Assembly (NCBI GenBank): GCA_034211175.1
Contig: JAXHUH010000018.1
Span: forward strand, 1 to 23,810
Length of the DNA: 23,810 nucleotides
Source: JAXHUH01 sp034211175
GTDB lineage: Bacteria; Actinomycetota; Acidimicrobiia; Acidimicrobiales; CAIXPF01
Reading direction: 5' to 3'
The position numbers and the translations under genes were made by a program. Position 1 is the stretch's first letter. Each line of letters opens with the position of its first letter. Positions 21,258 to 23,810 of the stretch are shown piece by piece. The notes below the pieces were generated by a model. It did not search any database. It was not told where the DNA came from and was given only the letters and a program-made list of their open reading frames with translations.

Positions 21258-22649
21258 GTGATTCGAACTGCCGGCGTCCGCTCCGAGCCACCCGATGCCG
21301 TGCTGGCCGCGATCCCCGGGGCCGAGGCGCAGATGGCGTGGATCCGGGAGGTCTGTGCCCACGGGGTGCGCCGGCCCGGCACCGCCGCCGGCGCCGCGGT
21401 GGCCGACTGGTGCGCCGCCCGCCTGGCCGAGCTCGGCTGTGAGGTGACCCGCCAACCGGTCCGGGCTCCGGCCAGCCACCCGGCTGACGCCCGCCTGGTC
21501 GCCTGGTCGGTCGACGATCCGGGCCGCCGGCTCACGCTCGACGGGTTCACGATCCCGTTCACCACCCCGACCACCGGCCTGCGCCGGCACCTCACCCGGC
21601 TCGGCGCCTCCGACTCCGCCGGCACCGCGGTCGTCCACCGGGTCACGATGACCGACCTCCCGGTCGTGTTCCTCGACGAGGGTGCACTCGGGCGTCACGA
21701 CCCGGCCGGGACGTTCACCACCGACGTCCACACGCTCCCGTTCGGGCCGACGCTCACCAAGGTGGTCGAGCCGGTCCTCGACGCCGGCGGCGACGCCATG
21801 GTCGGCATCGTCGACGCACCGTGGGTCACCGACCGCTACTTCGTCCCCTACGACGGGGTCCTCCGCCCGATCCCCGGGATCTGGCTCGACCGCACCCGGG
21901 GCGCCGCGCTCGACGAGCTCCTCGACGCCGGCCCCGTCGAGGTCGAGCTGACCACCGACGTGACCACGGCCGAGTCGGTGGGTGACAACCTCGTCGCCAC
22001 CCTCCCCGGCTCCGGTGACGGCTGGGTCGTCGTCGGCTCCCACCACGACGCGCCGTGGGCCTCGGCGGTCGAGGACGGCTCCGGCATCGCCCAGGTCCTG
22101 GCCCAGGCCGCGGCGTGGGCCGCGGTGCCCGAGGCCGAGCGACCCCACAACCTGTGCTTCCTCCTCACCGCCGCCCACATGTCCGACGGGGCGGGCACGC
22201 AGGAGTTCCTCCGCAGCTGGGCACACGTCGACGACATCGTCGTCGGCATCCACCTCGAGCACGTCGCCGTCCGCGCCGAGCCCGACGGCGCCGGCGGGTT
22301 GCGGCCGACCCGCCAGCCCGAGGTCCGCTGGTGGTTCACCTCGGAGTCGGGTGCGCTCCCCGCGACCGTGACCGATGCAGTCACTGCCGAGGGCCTCGAT
22401 CGCTCCCTCGTCCTCGGCCCCGAGGCGCTCGGCCCGATGCCGCCGACCGACGGCGGCTTCTACCACCCGGCCGGCATCCCCGTCGTCAGCCTGCTCGCCG
22501 CGCCGATGTACCTGTTCGACCCGCTCGACACGCCGGCGATGGTCCACGAGCCCTCCCTGGTGCCGACCGCCCGTGCCACCGCCCGCATCGTCGCCGCCAG
22601 CCGCGACCTGCCGGGGACCGACCCCACCGCGGGAGCGCACGATGAGTGA
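21258..22649 (+). CDS. M28-like zinc peptidase with altered active site
   Basis: A 463-residue protein that resembles M28 aminopeptidases. It has an N-terminal cap (GVRRPGTAAGAAVADWCAAR, as in many M28 members), a PA-like insert and a catalytic domain with VVVGSHHDAPWASAVEDGSG (residues 257-276). H262, D264 and the bridging D273 match the family. The usual catalytic Glu-Glu pair reads A306-H307 (LLTAAHMSDGAG). E334 (IHLEHV) can serve as a ligand. The final His of the SDH motif is absent, since the region reads TDGGFYHPAGIPVVSL, although H403 is nearby. It may be inactive or use a different mechanism. There is no signal peptide. The GTG at 21258 is supported by TAGATT six bases upstream. The gene overlaps the hydrolase gene by eight bases. 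Confidence 0.75.
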   Translation: MIRTAGVRSEPPDAVLAAIPGAEAQMAWIREVCAHGVRRPGTAAGAAVADWCAARLAELGCEVTRQPVRAPASHPADARLVAWSVDDPGRRLTLDGFTIPFTTPTTGLRRHLTRLGASDSAGTAVVHRVTMTDLPVVFLDEGALGRHDPAGTFTTDVHTLPFGPTLTKVVEPVLDAGGDAMVGIVDAPWVTDRYFVPYDGVLRPIPGIWLDRTRGAALDELLDAGPVEVELTTDVTTAESVGDNLVATLPGSGDGWVVVGSHHDAPWASAVEDGSGIAQVLAQAAAWAAVPEAERPHNLCFLLTAAHMSDGAGTQEFLRSWAHVDDIVVGIHLEHVAVRAEPDGAGGLRPTRQPEVRWWFTSESGALPATVTDAVTAEGLDRSLVLGPEALGPMPPTDGGFYHPAGIPVVSLLAAPMYLFDPLDTPAMVHEPSLVPTARATARIVAASRDLPGTDPTAGAHDE

Positions 22650-23478
22650 GTCGACGGTCGAGCGCGACGGCATGTCGATCGCCTTCAGCCGTCGTGGTAG
22701 CGGGGAGCCCTTCGTGCTCGTCCACGGCTACCTCGGCAGTCGGGCCCAGTGGCGCCACGTGGTCGGCCCGCTCGCGTCCCGGGTCGAGGTCGTCACCTTC
22801 GATCAGCGCGGTCACGGCACCAGCGGCCGCACCGGCAGCGACGACGACTACCGGATCGACGAGCTCGTCGCCGACGCCGTCGCGGTGATCGAGGCCCTCG
22901 GCGCCGGGCCGGTGCACCTGCTCGGCCACTCGCTCGGCGGCGTGGTCGCGCTCCGGGTGGCGACCGAGCAGCCCGACCTGGTGCGTTCGCTCGTCGCCGG
23001 GGACACGGCGGCGGCTCCCGCAGCATCCGGGACGTCGTTCGCCGCCGCGCTCGGCCGGCTCCCGGGGCCGCTGTTCGTGCCTGTGCTCGCCGGCGTCGCC
23101 GGGCTGGCCTCCGCAGTGATGGCCCGTCGCACACCTCCGCCGCCGGGCGCCGTCGACCGTGCCGAGCGCGCCGCGGTGTTCCGGGTCGACCTGCGCGACC
23201 TCGACCGTGCCGCGTTCCGGAAGTTGGGCACCGAGCTCGGGTCCTACCCGTCGATGGTCGACGACCTGGTGCGCATCACCGTGCCGACGACGGTGATCGT
23301 GGGCGAGGGGGACACGACGCTGCGGGCGGGCGCCGATGTGCTCGCCGAGCGCATCCCGAACGCTCACCTCGAGGTCATCGCCGGCGCCGGCCACAGCGCC
23401 ATGGACGACGCCCCCGCCGCCTGGCTCGCTGCCGTGCACGCCCACCTCGGCCGCGCCACGATCCCGTCCGCGGGCTGA
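22642..23478 (+). CDS. Alpha/beta-fold hydrolase
   Basis: A 278-residue alpha/beta hydrolase, cytosolic. The oxyanion-hole motif is VLVHGYLGS (26-33), and FDQRGHGTSG follows. The nucleophile is S97 in GHSLGG, the acid D224 in VGEGDTTL and the base H251 in GAGHSAM, so the triad is complete. The cap region between residues 125 and 200 contains a hydrophobic stretch (PLFVPVLAGVAGLASAVMA) that may line the substrate pocket or touch a membrane. The ATG at 22642 has GGGAG seven bases upstream and lies inside the end of the peptidase gene, so the two are co-translated. The substrate is unknown: esterase, lipase or C-C hydrolase are all possible. Confidence 0.88.
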   Translation: MSESTVERDGMSIAFSRRGSGEPFVLVHGYLGSRAQWRHVVGPLASRVEVVTFDQRGHGTSGRTGSDDDYRIDELVADAVAVIEALGAGPVHLLGHSLGGVVALRVATEQPDLVRSLVAGDTAAAPAASGTSFAAALGRLPGPLFVPVLAGVAGLASAVMARRTPPPPGAVDRAERAAVFRVDLRDLDRAAFRKLGTELGSYPSMVDDLVRITVPTTVIVGEGDTTLRAGADVLAERIPNAHLEVIAGAGHSAMDDAPAAWLAAVHAHLGRATIPSAG

Positions 23479-23511
23479 CCCGACGACCCGGGCATCCGGG
23501 CCCGGACGCGG

Positions 23512-23542
23512 CAGGACCGGAGCCTTGGGGGCTCCGGTCCTG
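23512..23542 (+). terminator. Strong terminator hairpin after the hydrolase gene
   Basis: CAGGACCGGAGCC (23512-23524) pairs perfectly with GGCTCCGGTCCTG (23530-23542) around the loop TTGGG, a 13-bp stem. The sequence after it is T/G-rich (TTGGGGTGTTGG) rather than a pure T run. It lies 34 bases after the stop. Confidence 0.75.
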
Positions 23543-23613
23543 TTGGGGTGTTGGTTGCGTCGGCCCGTCGGCCGAGTTGTCGTCGCTTCCTTCGCCCCGT
23601 GGGCGGTTTGTTT

Positions 23614-23655
23614 GCCAGGTGCCAGGTGCCAGGTGCCAGGTGCCAGGTGCCAGGT
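23614..23655. repeat. Six perfect tandem copies of GCCAGGT
   Basis: The heptamer GCCAGGT is repeated six times without a change across 42 bases, then breaks into related G/T-rich sequence. It lies between the terminator hairpin and the stop of the CAP gene, outside any gene that I can support. Because seven is not a multiple of three, copy-number change would shift any reading frame across it. Confidence 0.9.
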
Positions 23656-23698
23656 GGTGCGGGTGGGCGTGGGTGGTTCCCGCCGGGGATGGGGTGGT

Positions 23699-23810
23699 TC
23701 AGGGGAGGTAGTCGCCGAAGACTTGGACGGCGTAGAGGCGGCCGTTGATGCGGGCGAGGCCGATGCCGACGTTGTCGAAGTCGGGGTTGAGCATGTTGGT
23801 GTTGTGGCCG
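23699..23810 (-). CDS. CAP (SCP/PR-1) domain protein, C-terminal end only
   Basis: The last 36 codons of a gene that runs off the right edge. They read GHNTNMLNPDFDNVGIGLAR and then INGRLYAVQVFGDYLP before TGA at 23699-23701. The pattern GHxxNML.P.FdnVGiG followed by a Y.VQ.FG strand is the C-terminal signature of CAP (cysteine-rich secretory, antigen 5, PR-1) domains, which in bacteria are usually secreted or cell-surface proteins. The start, any signal peptide and the CAP active-site residues lie outside the window. The stop is 43 bases from the heptamer repeat. Confidence 0.8.
   Translation of the reverse strand, partial: GHNTNMLNPDFDNVGIGLARINGRLYAVQVFGDYLP

Noticed and set aside
23614..23655. 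Short CRISPR-like array
   Set aside because: The units are only seven bases and directly abutting, with no spacers. It is a simple tandem repeat.

Overview
The window is a GC-rich (clearly above 70% GC by eye) chromosomal segment of an actinobacterium. The evidence is a mycothiol-type formaldehyde dehydrogenase, a TIGR03086 mycothiol-isomerase-like protein, many GTG starts, and many starts that look leaderless, with a TA(G/C)NNT box 6-9 bases upstream. Placement near the class Acidimicrobiia is a guess from gene style. I see no rRNA, tRNA, CRISPR array, transposase, integrase or prophage gene. The content is mostly housekeeping, detoxification and lipid-type metabolism rather than a mobile island.

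Layout. 1-3.3 kb (+): a small unknown protein, a diacylglycerol-kinase-like lipid kinase, then a translationally coupled pair of S-(hydroxymethyl)mycothiol dehydrogenase (mscR) and an MBL-fold hydrolase. 3.3-5.1 kb (-): an unknown protein with nuclease-fold-like residues and a DR2398-type FMN flavoprotein. 5.3-7.2 kb (+): an MgtC-family membrane protein, a TetR regulator and a hotdog thioesterase. 7.3-9.8 kb: an SDR oxidoreductase (-), a Dabb protein (+), a PgeF/YfiH purine phosphorylase-like protein (-) and a small membrane protein (+). 10.15-11.9 kb (+): a LOV-like PAS/SpoIIE phosphatase overlapping a DUF3253 gene. 11.9-13.4 kb (-): a small acidic repeat protein, a TIGR03086 protein and a DUF454 membrane protein. 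13.6-14.7 kb (+): a TauE/SafE exporter with a DUF1634-like partner, preceded by a possible 7-codon leaderless uORF.

14.8-19.4 kb (-): an acyl-CoA-dehydrogenase-like flavoprotein lies downstream of a four-gene operon, ArsR-type regulator > SRPBCC protein > DrrA-type ATPase > DrrB-type permease. All three operon junctions are ATGA overlaps, and one near-consensus promoter (TTGACA-N17-TACGTT) feeds a leaderless start. 19.6-21.1 kb (-): a small membrane protein and a glutathionyl-hydroquinone-reductase-like Xi-class GST. 21.26-23.5 kb (+): an M28-like peptidase with an altered catalytic site, overlapping an alpha/beta hydrolase. The end holds a strong terminator hairpin, a six-copy heptamer repeat and the last 36 codons of a CAP-domain gene (-).

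The most useful observations are the set of leaderless promoters with a shared -10 form, which decide several starts; the uORF overlapping the TauE start; the ArsR-SRPBCC-DrrAB operon; the Cys-less LOV-like sensor; and the orphan protein with a PD-(D/E)XK-like residue pattern. I found no clear multi-gene defence or mobile system.
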